Shown: positions 27,894 through 36,401, counted from the stretch's first letter. The stretch: DNA of 64,000 nucleotides from Actinomycetaceae bacterium MB13-C1-2 (GCA_035621235.1 CP141731.1:496001-560000), one strand, 5' to 3'. Notes: generated by a model not told the origin, from the letters alone. A program made the numbers and translations.

Positions 27894-28538
27894 ATGAAAA
27901 CAAAGAAGTTTGTCGCCAGAATTGGAGCTGCCGCACTCGGTACCACTCTGCTCGCAGGCACCGCAGGTGCGGCTATGGCAGCAGACGCCACTGAAGATGC
28001 AGAAGTTGAAATCGGAGTTGACATCAGCGCCCCCGCACCGACTGGTGCACTCTCCATGACCGTCGCAGCGAACGCGACCACCCTCACCGAGATAACATCC
28101 GCTGACCCTGCTCAAAGAGAGTTCCGGGGAACGCTGCCAACAGTCACCGTTGAGGACACCAGAACATTTGTCGAGGACGGGCTCTACTGGTACGTAACGG
28201 GACAGTCCTCTGCGTTCAGTGCCCCCGGAGTAGGAGACGTGATTGAGGCGGGTCACCTGGGATGGAGACCTGCCCTGGTAAGCGATGAGGAGACCGCTGA
28301 GGAAGACGGGGTCGTGGTGGGAGATGAAGTCATGACCGTCATGGATACCGCGACCCAGCCGGGTAACAACACTGGTCTTGTCGGGGAAGAACTCCTGGCA
28401 CTGTCGCTCGATTCCGCCGGGTCTGCCACGGGAAGCTGGGAGGCAAACGCTGACCTATTCCTGAAGACAGGGGCGACTGTTGCTCCTGGTAACTACTCGG
28501 CAACTCTGACCCTCAGCCTGTGGGAGGACGCATACTAA
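27894..28538 (+). CDS. Secreted WxL-like surface protein
   Basis: A 214-residue exported protein with a signal peptide ending AMAA (residue about 29), a threonine/alanine-rich beta-strand body and the C-terminal pattern APGNYSATLTLSLWEDAY. That pattern resembles the last strand of WxL domains, although the second W-x-L position reads L-S-L. There are no membrane segments and no LPXTG. It is followed by a DUF916 gene and a small LPXTG gene in the same order as the csc clusters of Gram-positive bacteria, which supports the assignment. WxL proteins bind cell-wall peptidoglycan non-covalently. Start ATG 27894 has a GGAGG eight bases upstream. Assignment is by context and weak sequence likeness. 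Confidence 0.65.
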   Translation: MKTKKFVARIGAAALGTTLLAGTAGAAMAADATEDAEVEIGVDISAPAPTGALSMTVAANATTLTEITSADPAQREFRGTLPTVTVEDTRTFVEDGLYWYVTGQSSAFSAPGVGDVIEAGHLGWRPALVSDEETAEEDGVVVGDEVMTVMDTATQPGNNTGLVGEELLALSLDSAGSATGSWEANADLFLKTGATVAPGNYSATLTLSLWEDAY

Positions 28539-28582
28539 GAGAAGCTGCGGCTTGACAGCGGGAGGAGAAACCAATCATCAAC

Positions 28583-29650
28583 TTGAGAATAGACAGAGCG
28601 CCGCGACCAGCATTGCGGTTGGCCTCAGTGAGTTTGGTGCTGGCTCTTCTTGCACTTGTGGGCGCGGTGTTCGCTGCAGTTCCTGTTTTTGCAGCGGACA
28701 CCGACCCGGTCAAATGGTCGCTGGTCCCCGCAGATTTGGAAGGCCCTGATGGGAGATCTTCAATTAGCCATGAGCTTGACCCGGGAGAAACAGTGGAAGA
28801 GTACCTTGCACTAACTAATCTTTCGGATCAGGAAGTGACTTTCCAGCTTCTTTCCTCAGACGGTTTTTTTAACAGAACTGGGCGGTTCGATACCCTTCCT
28901 TTGGGTGAAGAATCTACGGATGCGGGGACTTGGGTCTCCATTGACGAGTCAGTTGTGGTGCCAGCTGGGCAAACAGAACTTATCCCATTCTCACTGACCG
29001 TTCCTTTCGAGGCCGAACCGGGTGATCATGCCGCAGGCATTACCGCGTCAGTATTGTCCATTCAGACGGCGGACGATGGAACCAAAATGGGAGTTGAGAA
29101 CCGAATCGGCGTCAGGGTAACCACTCGTGTCTCCGGGGAGCTAAACCCCAGCTTGGAGATTTCCGGGGTGAGGGGGGAATATCATCAGTCCTGGAATCCA
29201 ACAAAGGCGGGAAGCGTTACCGTGACTTTTGATGTAAGTAATCGGGGTAATGTGCGACTTCTTGCTGAGGGGATAGTGAAAGTTCGCGGCCTTGAAATTG
29301 CGTATCCTGCTTCGGATGAGCACATTCAGGAATTGTTGCCGGGTGATTCACGCACGATCTCTGCCAGAGTGCCTGGAGTGTGGCCACTGTTTGTCGCCGC
29401 CACCGAAGTGGTTGCCGAACCAACCATGATCACTATGGACGGGGACAGTACTAAGTTGGCCCCAGTCACTGCCAACACCAGGATAATCACTATGCCCTGG
29501 CCGCAAATCGCGGTTGTGAGCGGCGTGACCTTACTTGTTGTAGCGCTGTTGTGGGAGCGGCTACGGTCGCGGCGTAAGCTATCCGCTCTTCTCTCTCAAG
29601 CCAGAGAAGAAGGGCGCCAGGAAGCCGCTAACTCTCAGGGAATTTTGTGA
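28583..29650 (+). CDS. DUF916-type WxL-associated membrane surface protein
   Basis: A 355-residue protein with a signal peptide (LALLALVGAVFAAVPVFAA), a DUF916-type beta-sandwich (KWSLVPADLEGP, RSSISHELDPGETVEEYLAL, ITASVLSI; residues about 40-170), a second Ig-like domain (SVTVTFDVSNRGNVRLLAEG) and one C-terminal membrane helix (IAVVSGVTLLVVALLWERL) with a basic cytoplasmic tail. It would anchor the complex in the membrane and hold the WxL-like partner on the surface. The TTG at 28583 is used here, but the strong GGAGGAG at 28561-28567 is spaced 15 bases away. An in-frame ATC at 28574 is better spaced, so the start is uncertain. Confidence 0.78.
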   Translation: MRIDRAPRPALRLASVSLVLALLALVGAVFAAVPVFAADTDPVKWSLVPADLEGPDGRSSISHELDPGETVEEYLALTNLSDQEVTFQLLSSDGFFNRTGRFDTLPLGEESTDAGTWVSIDESVVVPAGQTELIPFSLTVPFEAEPGDHAAGITASVLSIQTADDGTKMGVENRIGVRVTTRVSGELNPSLEISGVRGEYHQSWNPTKAGSVTVTFDVSNRGNVRLLAEGIVKVRGLEIAYPASDEHIQELLPGDSRTISARVPGVWPLFVAATEVVAEPTMITMDGDSTKLAPVTANTRIITMPWPQIAVVSGVTLLVVALLWERLRSRRKLSALLSQAREEGRQEAANSQGIL

Positions 29651-29651
29651 A

Positions 29652-29948
29652 ATGGGCCGAAGAATTACTGGGTTATTGGTTGCGGTTCTTGGCTCCTTGT
29701 TCTTTTTGGGAGGCCCGGTTTACGGGGCTGACCCGGAAGAATCAGAATCCGTTTCCATCAGGGTGGAGATCTCCAGCTTGGAAACGGACGGGGAGGTAGA
29801 AACTGCCGTGCCGGATGAGCTGCCTGAGACGGGTGTCGGAGCGGGCGCCTGGATCTTCTGGACTCCGGTTGCTCTGGTGTCTGCGGGTACTTTGGCGCTA
29901 CTTTATGCAGGCGAGATGAAAAGAAGAAAGTCAACCAGGCACCTGTGA
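29652..29948 (+). CDS. Small LPXTG-anchored protein (CscD-like)
   Basis: This 98-residue protein has a signal peptide (LLVAVLGSLFFLGGPVYGA), a short acidic stretch of about 35 residues, the sortase signal LPETG at about residue 57 and a membrane helix followed by a basic tail (KRRKSTRHL). It begins one base after the DUF916 stop. A tiny LPXTG protein as the third member matches the CscD position in csc clusters. Its tiny mature domain suggests a scaffold or stalk tip rather than an enzyme. Confidence 0.8.
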   Translation: MGRRITGLLVAVLGSLFFLGGPVYGADPEESESVSIRVEISSLETDGEVETAVPDELPETGVGAGAWIFWTPVALVSAGTLALLYAGEMKRRKSTRHL

Positions 29949-30374
29949 GCGCTACGCGACCCTCTTGCACTCCCCTTGGGAGCGGAGAACAAGGAAAGCG
30001 TTAGTTGGCCGCCGAACACCTTTCGGTGCAGACGGCAATAGGTTTCAGTCGAAGAAGACAGGGTTCTTGCTCTCTGCGACGCGGTCCAACAGGTCCTGGA
30101 TAGCCGGGCCGGGAGGCGCCAGGTTGTACTGGCGGCACTTTCGATTGCTGCGCCCCCAGTAGAGTTGCCAGTTCGGGTGTAGCGCAGCCAGGCAATTGGA
30201 CATGATGGATTGGTCCTAGCCGCGCCAGGATGGACCTCCCTCACCGCGACGGCGTCGCCTTTCACCTGAGTTGGACCTCTGGGTCTGCTGAAGGTTTAGG
30301 TGACAGTTCCTAGTCATGCTGCGAGTGTTGCAGCTGGGACCATGATTGTTTCGTATTCGATTGGTGTCAACTTT
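29949..30374. other. IS-rich intergenic debris before the nested IS256 elements
   Basis: A minus-strand frame at 30045-30203 (52 residues; begins MSNCLAALHPNWQLYWGRSN, ends NPVFFD) has a plausible ORF structure but no ribosome-binding site and no recognised domain; it may be a truncated gene end. At 30314-30374 the minus strand reads KLTPIEYETIMVPAATLAA then stop, the typical C-terminus of an IS3-family transposase OrfB. The rest shows nothing. Confidence 0.5.
30314..30374 (-). pseudogene. IS3-family OrfB C-terminal remnant
   Basis: The last ~20 codons of an IS3-family OrfB (LTPIEYETIMVPAATLAA, stop at 30314-30316) directly abut the left inverted repeat of the outer IS256 element. The outer element therefore landed in, or replaced, the rest of this transposase gene. 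Confidence 0.6.
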
Positions 30375-31198
30375 GGGACTGTGGATTTAACGGTGTTTCC
30401 GGCTTGACACGCCGCGCGTGTTGCGTGGCGGGGAAGGTGCCGTGATGACGACGACACTGGGGTTTGTGAGTCCAAAGAAACATGATGATGATGACCGCTC
30501 TGCGGAGGCTGCTGCGGCGGCCGAGCTCGTCCGCTTGGCCAAAGAGCAGGGCCTTGCCCTGACGGGGCCGGACGGGTTGTTGAAGTTGTTCACGAAGAAC
30601 GTGCTTGAGGCGGCGCTGAATGAGGAGATGACCGAGCATCTCGGGCATGAGAAGAACCGCGCCGATCCCGGGCGTGAGTCCTCGAACGTGCGTAACGGGA
30701 CCAGGCAGAAGACGGTGCTGACCGAGGCGACTGGGCAGGTCACGATCGAGGTCCCGCGGGATCGTGACGGGTCGTTCGAGCCGCAGATCGTGAAGAAACG
30801 CCAACGCCGCCTAAACGGGGTAGAGGAGATCGTGTTGTCGTTGTATGCCAACGGGTTGACGACCGGTGAGATCAGCGCGCACTTCGCTCAGATCTATGGC
30901 GCCTCGGTCTCGAAGGAGACGATCTCCCGGATCACGGACAAGGTGATCGAGGAGATGAACGACTGGTCCGCTAGGCCACTGGACGAGGTCTATGCGGCAA
31001 TCTTCATTGACGCGATTGTGGTGAAGATCCGTGATGGGCAGGTCGCCAACCGGCCCATCTATGCCGCGATCGGTGTCACCCTGGCCGGGGAAAAGGATGT
31101 TCTTGGGCTCTGGACCGGGTCTGGGGGTGAGGGTGCGAAGTTCTGGATGAGTGTCCTGACCGATATCAAGAACCGGGGCGTCAAAGACACGTTCTTCC

Positions 31199-32661
31199 GA
31201 GCCTGTCAGATTGTTTGTGTATGGCTTGATCTGAAAGGCTGTGCTGGCGTTGGATACACGAACGATTGATTTGGACGAGATCGATTTGATTGATAAGAAC
31301 AGTGAGGCAACAAATCGTTTAGCGAAAGAGCTTGAGGATTCTGGGGCTCTGGCTGATTTGTTTGCCCGCATTGATAGCGGTGAAGTGGAACTAACAGGCG
31401 ATGGCGGTCTCATTCCCGCACTGATCAAGACTGCTTTGGAACGCGGTTTAGAAGCGGAGATGACCTCGCATTTGGGTTACGCTGCGGGCGATCGGGAATC
31501 TAAGGAAGCCGTAGGGGCTGCGAACTCAAGGAATGGCTCATACCCTAAGTCAGTTGCCACCGAGGTAGGCCCGATTGAGGTCTCGATACCAAGGGACCGG
31601 GATGGTTCTTTCACCCCGCGCCTGGTCCCGAAAGGATCGCGGCGTCTGGGAGGCCTAGATGACATGATCATCAGCCTTTATGCGGGGGGAATGACGATAA
31701 GGGAAATCCAGTGGCACCTGAGCCAGACCATTGGCACTGACTTATCCCACGAGACGATCTCGAACATCACTGACGCCGTGTTAGAGGCCGTCCTGGAATG
31801 GCAAAAACGGCCCCTGGATGAGTTCTACCCCGTCATGTATCTAGACGCGATCCGCGTGAAAGTCAGGGATGGATCTCATGTGCGTTCTAAAGCCGCTCAT
31901 ATCGCCATTGGCGTTGACATGGACGGTGTCAAACACGTCCTGGGGATCTGGGTTCAAAACAACGAAGGCGCTAGTTTCTGGGCCTCGGTGTGCTCTAATC
32001 TGCGTAACCGCGGCGTAGCCGATGTCCTCATTGTTTGTTGTGATGGGCTCACCGGCCTGCCCGAAGCCGTGGAAGCTACCTGGCCTGAAACCATAGTCCA
32101 GACCTGCGTGGTGCACCTGATTCGCGCCTCGATGCGGTTCGTGAACTACCAAGACCGTAAAAAGGTCTCCGCAGCGCTTAGACCCATTTACACGGCCGTT
32201 GATGCCGACGCCGCGGCCGAAGCACTCAGCGCTTTCGCGAAGAGCGATCTGGGGGCAAAGAACCCCGCGACGGTGAGTACTTGGCAGTCAGCGTGGGACC
32301 GGTTCACCCCGTTCCTGGAGTTCCCCCCAGAGCTACGCCGCGTCATTTACACGACCAACGCGATCGAGTCACTGAACTACCAGCTACGCAAAATCAGTAA
32401 GAACCGCGGCCAGTTCCCAAACGATGAAGCGGCAGTGAAACTGCTATGGCTTGGGATCTGCAACATCGAAGACAAAAGAGCGGCCGAAAGACAACGAGAT
32501 AAAGGAAAGAGAGGTAAAGACCGAAAAGCATCAGGAAGACTAATCCAAGGACATGTAACCACCAACTGGAAACAAGCCCTAGCCCAACTCGCAGTCGCCT
32601 ACCCCGACCGCGTCAACCCCCACATTTACTAACCCCCAAACACAAACTATTTGACAAGCTC
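31199..32661 (+). mobile_element. Intact IS256-family element (inner), 1463 bp
   Basis: Terminal repeats GAGCCTGTCAGATTGTTTGT (left) and GAGCTTGTCAAATAGTTTGT (right, reverse) match at all but a few positions. The element is flanked by an exact 8-bp duplication GTTCTTCC (31191-31198 and 32662-32669), the expected IS256 target size. It sits inside the transposase gene of the outer element in the same orientation. Confidence 0.93.
31241..32632 (+). CDS. IS256-family transposase (inner element)
   Basis: This 463-residue DDE transposase is intact. The catalytic triad is seen in YLDAIRVKVRDGSH, VCCDGLTGLPEAV and TTNAIESLNYQLRK. The N-terminus is read from GTG 31241 with AAAGG just upstream; an alternative TTG follows at 31250. 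The C-terminus is lysine/arginine-rich (RDKGKRGKDRK). It should catalyse copy-out/paste-in movement of the 1463-bp element. Confidence 0.9.
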   Translation: MLALDTRTIDLDEIDLIDKNSEATNRLAKELEDSGALADLFARIDSGEVELTGDGGLIPALIKTALERGLEAEMTSHLGYAAGDRESKEAVGAANSRNGSYPKSVATEVGPIEVSIPRDRDGSFTPRLVPKGSRRLGGLDDMIISLYAGGMTIREIQWHLSQTIGTDLSHETISNITDAVLEAVLEWQKRPLDEFYPVMYLDAIRVKVRDGSHVRSKAAHIAIGVDMDGVKHVLGIWVQNNEGASFWASVCSNLRNRGVADVLIVCCDGLTGLPEAVEATWPETIVQTCVVHLIRASMRFVNYQDRKKVSAALRPIYTAVDADAAAEALSAFAKSDLGAKNPATVSTWQSAWDRFTPFLEFPPELRRVIYTTNAIESLNYQLRKISKNRGQFPNDEAAVKLLWLGICNIEDKRAAERQRDKGKRGKDRKASGRLIQGHVTTNWKQALAQLAVAYPDRVNPHIY

Positions 32662-33245
32662 GTTCTTCCTCGTCTGTGACGGACTCAAGGGCCTACCCGA
32701 AGTCGTTGGCAACGTGTGGCCACTGACGACGGTGCAGACTTGCATCATCCACCTAATCCGTAACACCTTCCGGTTGGCATCGAAGAAGGACTGGGATGCC
32801 CTCAAACGTGACGTGAAGCCGATCTATACCGCACCGAACCACAACGCCGCCCGGGCAGCCCTGGATGACCTCGATGAGAAGTGGGGCAAAAAGTACGCGG
32901 CGATCATCCGCCTCTGGGAGAACGCGTGGGAGGAGTTCATTCCCTTCCTAGATTATGACGTCGAGATCCGAAAGGTGATCTGCTCAACCAACGCGATAGA
33001 ATCCCTCAATTCCAGATACGGCAGAGCGGTTCGAGCCAGGGGGCATTTCCCGACAGAACAGGCGGCACTAAAGTGCCTGTATCTTGTCACTAGATCACTC
33101 GACCCGACAGGTGCGGGACGAGTCCGATGGACAATGCGATGGAAGCCCGCTCTCAACGCATTCGCCATAACCTTCGCACACCGCTGGCCGGCCGCGGAGA
33201 CCTACTAAATAAAACCGCCGGAAACACCGTTCCTGAAACAGTCCC

Positions 33246-33472
33246 CTCGTCCCCAGAGACGCACCTTGATAGGCGCCCAACGCATCAAAGTCGCGCGGGC
33301 CATCCAGGACCTGGAGACCCGTAGCTGCCTAGCCCACCGAGTCCACGACTACCTACAAACCCAGCCGCCCCTAGACTACACGCCCCAAGCGTGGAACGTG
33401 CTCGTCGAGGAAGCTGAGATAAGCACGGACGGCACGGTTACGATTCGGTTCAAAGACGAACCGAGAGTCTGA
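33246..33472 (+). pseudogene. Second serine recombinase C-terminal remnant
   Basis: About 75 codons, open from the IS right end, read AQRIKVARAIQDLETRSCLA then HDYLQTQPPLDYTPQAWNVL and end RFKDEPRV. This is homologous in protein and DNA to the end of the remnant at 17200-17774 (shared GACTACCTACA, ACCCAGCCGCCC and TTCGGTTCAAAGACGAACCG). The N-terminal part was removed by the outer IS. Two related remnants 15 kb apart suggest that two related integrases, or one duplicated element, once occupied this region. Confidence 0.7.
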
Positions 33473-33903
33473 CCGGTCGGCCACCTGAAGCGAGCAAGGT
33501 CTCGCGAAGACCTACCGCAGCCCGGTGAGGGTGATCCGAAGTGCCATGGTCGCAAGCGCATCGTCCACTGTTTAGAACTCTGCGAACGACAGCATGCCTG
33601 TTTCAACCAGGGTCGATTTGTCGTTTGCAACCATCTGCACCCAAGTTGAAACCCCTGGCCCGAAATTGAAACCCCTGGCCCTTCCGGCCAAGAATTTGAA
33701 TACACCCTGTATTCAACTTTGAGGGGTGCAAGGCATTGGTCGGGCAAAATTGGTCTGCCGAGGGCCTGTCCAGAGTCATTTCTTGCCTGGCTAGGCTCTC
33801 TCGGGCGAGCATGCCGACCGCCAAAAACCGCGGAACAACGCGGAAAACTGGGGATAGGCGTTCAGGGGATCAATCGGTTACGGCTTGATGCTCCTATTGT
33901 GTG
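33473..33903. other. Gene-free stretch with direct repeats and a palindrome before IS110
   Basis: No gene seen. TTGAAACCCCTGGCCC occurs twice, at 33646-33661 and 33666-33681, and a palindrome TTGAATAC/GTATTCAA with a 5-base loop lies at 33696-33716. These could be old IS ends or a regulator site left from a lost element. The IS110 right end probably lies near 33880-33903 but cannot be fixed. Confidence 0.4.
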
Positions 33904-35205
33904 TCAAGCGGCTTTTTGCTGTTCTGGCGTGAGCGTGATCACTTGGGTTTGGTTGGTTTGGAGCCAGTCGTGGTATTTGCCGCGAAGTTCGAGCGCTGGG
34001 AATCTGTCTCTTTCGATATCGCTGATCCTAGATGGCCAGGTTCCGAGGATTTTAGCGACCTGGGGTCGGGTAAAACCCTGCGCCTCGCGTTGTGCTCGTA
34101 GTTCCGATCCCACAACGGGCTGCTTGATGGTCTCGGGTTTGACCAGTGCCCGATAGATCTCGCGACATATAAAGCGTTTGAGCTGGCGAAGAATCTCCTT
34201 CTTCCCCTTCCCCCGCTGGGTCTGTTTCTCCACATAAGCACGTGTTTCCCGGTGGGATGACATACGTACCAGAGCTATTCGATGCAAAGCCCTGTTTGCG
34301 CGCCGGTCCCCGCCCCGATTCAACCGGTGACGGTTAGTTTTACCACTGGAAGCAGGGATGGGACAGGCGCCGCAGAGCTTCGCGAAAGCCGCTTCGGAAC
34401 GGATCCGCTCAGGGTTATCGCCAGCGGTGACAGCCAAGTCGGCCGCAGCGACGACACCGACCCCGTAAATAGCCAGCAGGGCACGGTAATGGTCCTCAAG
34501 GATGACCCGCATTTGTTCCTCAAGCCTGCCAGCTTCTTCTTTGAGGTCACCGTATGTTTGCGCCATAGACCTCAAAGCAGACAGGACATGATAATCAGTA
34601 CCAGCATGGTCCCTCATGCCGGGCCTACAAGCGGCAAGAGCTGCAATGGTTTTCTCTGTGGTCTTCTGGGCGTATTTCTCACGCAAAGACACGGGCGCGG
34701 TAACGACAAGAGCTAGGACTGCGTTCGATATTGCCGTCATCATCCCAACGTACTTATCGCGAGCGGCATGAAGATACCTGAGCGATTCAGCGTGTCCGAC
34801 ACCGTTTTTCGGGACCGACACCCCTCGGCCACTCATCAAAGTTCGAGCCGCTTCTACCGCGTCAATCGGGTCAGACTTACCATCCATACGCCGCACCCGC
34901 CGGGCAGGACGCAACACCTCAAAAACCTCAAAGCCAGCAGTCTGCAGGGTTCTAGACAACCCCGCTCCATACGAGTTTGTCCCTTCCACACCAACCCGAA
35001 ATTGTGCCGGTCTCCCCAGGCATACAAGCCCTTCCACCACTTCCTGATATCCAGTCTTGGTTGCCGGATACGTGCCAGTCATCAAGGTCCTACCAGCGGC
35101 ATCAAGGACCGCAACAGTGTGGGTTTCACTGTGAGTGTCTATTCCCACCCAGAACTCCACTTCAGGGACACCACCGTCCAAGATGAATACTTCCTGATTC
35201 CTCAT
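33904..35205 (-). CDS. IS110-family transposase with C-terminal HTH domain
   Basis: A 433-residue IS110-type recombinase. The N-terminal RuvC-like DEDD domain shows FWVGIDTHSETH, VGVEGTNSYGAG and KSDPIDAVEAARTL. The C-terminal Tnp20 domain shows the serine region CPIPASSGKTNRHRLNRGGD and NRALHRIALVRM. After about residue 370 there is an extra Cro/C1-type HTH (GSELRAQREAQGFTRPQVAK, then ILGTWPSRISDIERDRFPAL) that most IS110 proteins lack. ATG 35205 has GGAGTGG upstream. IS110 elements use a bridge RNA encoded beside the gene; the 5' non-coding side here is the candidate. Confidence 0.88.
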   Translation of the reverse strand: MRNQEVFILDGGVPEVEFWVGIDTHSETHTVAVLDAAGRTLMTGTYPATKTGYQEVVEGLVCLGRPAQFRVGVEGTNSYGAGLSRTLQTAGFEVFEVLRPARRVRRMDGKSDPIDAVEAARTLMSGRGVSVPKNGVGHAESLRYLHAARDKYVGMMTAISNAVLALVVTAPVSLREKYAQKTTEKTIAALAACRPGMRDHAGTDYHVLSALRSMAQTYGDLKEEAGRLEEQMRVILEDHYRALLAIYGVGVVAAADLAVTAGDNPERIRSEAAFAKLCGACPIPASSGKTNRHRLNRGGDRRANRALHRIALVRMSSHRETRAYVEKQTQRGKGKKEILRQLKRFICREIYRALVKPETIKQPVVGSELRAQREAQGFTRPQVAKILGTWPSRISDIERDRFPALELRGKYHDWLQTNQTQVITLTPEQQKAA

Positions 35206-35690
35206 GATCTTCCACTCCCTCCATGCGAAACGTGACTTCAGTTGTCACTGGAGGACCATCAGGAGCAGACAAGACGTTGACGGGACAGCTACCATGAGAA
35301 ATGCGAGTAACTCACGGGAGCATCACGCTCCTATGAGGTCATGTCTCCCATGGCCTCCAGGTAGTGGCTCGGGGCGGACATATCAAGCGAAGGACAGGCC
35401 CCTCGGGACCGTCAGTATCCAATCGGGTCACGCCCCGAGCCCACCATCAGTGTCCCAGAAGAGCCGCCCGCAGAAGACGGGTCACGCACAGAAACCAACT
35501 ACCCGACAAGTATCAACGTATCCATTCCGTTGTCCTAGTGGAGCGGGCGACGGGATCCCCTACTGCCTCCGGCAGCGGGGGCCCACTCGATTACTGTCAC
35601 ACACATGGTGTCTGAAAAACACTCTGCGGGTGTCCTCCAGACACCATCAGATGTTAAGTGACCCTTTCGGATAAATCGACGTTTAGGCAA
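35206..35690 (-). ncRNA. Candidate IS110 bridge-RNA region (unproven)
   Basis: Nearly 500 bases upstream of the IS110 gene have no credible gene. IS110-family elements encode a structured bridge RNA between the left end and the transposase gene. Local stem sequences are visible: GGAGCATCACGCTCC (35318-35332), CTGCCTCCGGCAG (35563-35575) and TGGTGTCTG with CAGACACCA (about 35607-35647). The exact ends and binding loops cannot be defined here, and the element's boundaries are unknown. Confidence 0.35.
35537..35555 (-). other. 19-bp copy of the tRNA-Gly 3' end (possible att site)
   Basis: AGTGGAGCGGGCGACGGGA is identical to 36718-36736, which covers the encoded CCA end and T-arm side of the tRNA-Gly(CCC) gene in the same orientation. 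A partial tRNA 3' end distal to the intact gene is the classic footprint of tRNA-targeted integration. The spanned 1.2 kb is short, so the element may be decayed. Confidence 0.55.
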
Positions 35691-35960
35691 ACGTCAAAAG
35701 GTATGCCGTTCTGAGTGGTCCTCGTCAAAAGGTTAGCGGCAACGTCAAGAGGTTGGGCAAATCGTGTATGGTTGTGGCGTATTCGGGGAGTGGTGGGGTA
35801 ACGGCTCCGTGGGGTTGCTTGCTTTTCGGTGATGTTTTCATCGCTGATAGCAGTGCGTTTTGATATGCGTTCAGATTGCTTGAGCGGAGATCGCTATGCA
35901 TCGGCGCGGGAACACCCAGCATAGTGTCCTCTTGGATGATATCAGATGCCCCGGGAGAGA
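35679..35960. other. Non-coding stretch with CGTCAAAAGG repeats
   Basis: CGTCAARAGG appears at 35692, 35723 and 35743 in the same orientation, and a short inverted repeat ACGTTT/AAACGT spans 35679-35694. No gene is visible. They may belong to an element end or to a regulatory region; I cannot say. Confidence 0.4.
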
Positions 35961-36401
35961 CTAGCTAAGTTCCGCGATGGCATCGAGGAGCTTTTGGGCA
36001 TCCTTGGTGATCAGTGGAGACACGCTGTCTTTGTATCGGTCAGGATCGAGATCCTGAATTCTTTCTTTTAGTATCTCGTGGAGCTCAGGTTTGAAATCAA
36101 TCAGGTGATGGAGGGCAGCCAAACCCATCCGTACTGCTGTCGGCTTCTCGTCATCGAGAAAATCGAGGACTCTCTCAATGCTTCGGTTAATGCGGTTGTC
36201 GGTGTCCCACCGCGCTTGCCTACAGATAAGGCGAAAACCACGCACGCGAATCACATATTTCTCGCTGTCAAGCATCGAAATAAACTCATCTAGATGCGGG
36301 TAAAGTTCGGGGCTCTCATCGCTGAGTGCTTCCAACCTTTTTAGTTTGTCATATCCCTCCCGTGTGCCCTTAGCGTAGAGAACCTGGAGCAACTCTGGCA
36401 T
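35961..36401 (-). CDS. HEAT-like alpha-helical repeat protein, hypothetical
   Basis: A 146-residue protein starting at ATG 36401 (AAGGAGG upstream; a longer frame to 36434 has no signal). It is built of paired amphipathic helices (YDKLKRLEALSDESPELYPH, RGFRLICRQARWDTDN, RMGLAALHHLIDFKPELHE) that resemble HEAT or DNA-alkylation-repeat units. It would be soluble and is probably a protein- or nucleic-acid-binding scaffold. It lies alone between the att-like copy and tRNA-Gly, so it may be the sole remaining cargo of an integrated element. Confidence 0.75.
   Translation of the reverse strand: MPELLQVLYAKGTREGYDKLKRLEALSDESPELYPHLDEFISMLDSEKYVIRVRGFRLICRQARWDTDNRINRSIERVLDFLDDEKPTAVRMGLAALHHLIDFKPELHEILKERIQDLDPDRYKDSVSPLITKDAQKLLDAIAELS

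Larger units (their letters stand above)
30445..33208 (+). pseudogene. IS256-family transposase of the outer element, split by insertion
   Basis: The two halves (30445-31198 and 32670-33208) join in frame to a 430-residue transposase when the inserted element and one 8-bp target copy are removed. Catalytic residues are visible: Asp in FIDAIVVKIRDGQ, Asp in FLVCDGLKGLPE at the junction and Glu in STNAIESLNSRYGR. The start ATG 30445 follows GGAAGG. The insertion is the only lesion seen, so it is recent. Confidence 0.85.
30375..33245 (+). mobile_element. IS256-family element (outer), interrupted by a second IS256-family element
   Basis: Inverted ends match: the left begins GGGACTGTGG and continues to AACGGTGTTTCCGGC, and the right end read in reverse gives GGGACTGTTT then AACGGTGTTTCCGGC. 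Without the inserted element it would be 1400 bp, normal for IS256. No matching 8-bp target duplication is visible (left flank GTCAACTT, right flank CTCGTCCC). That implies a later rearrangement at one end. The right flank is a serine recombinase fragment and the left an IS3 remnant. Confidence 0.8.

Noticed and set aside
35537-35575. A second tRNA gene
   Set aside because: Only the 3' 19 bases of tRNA-Gly are present; no anticodon or D-arm can be found upstream.
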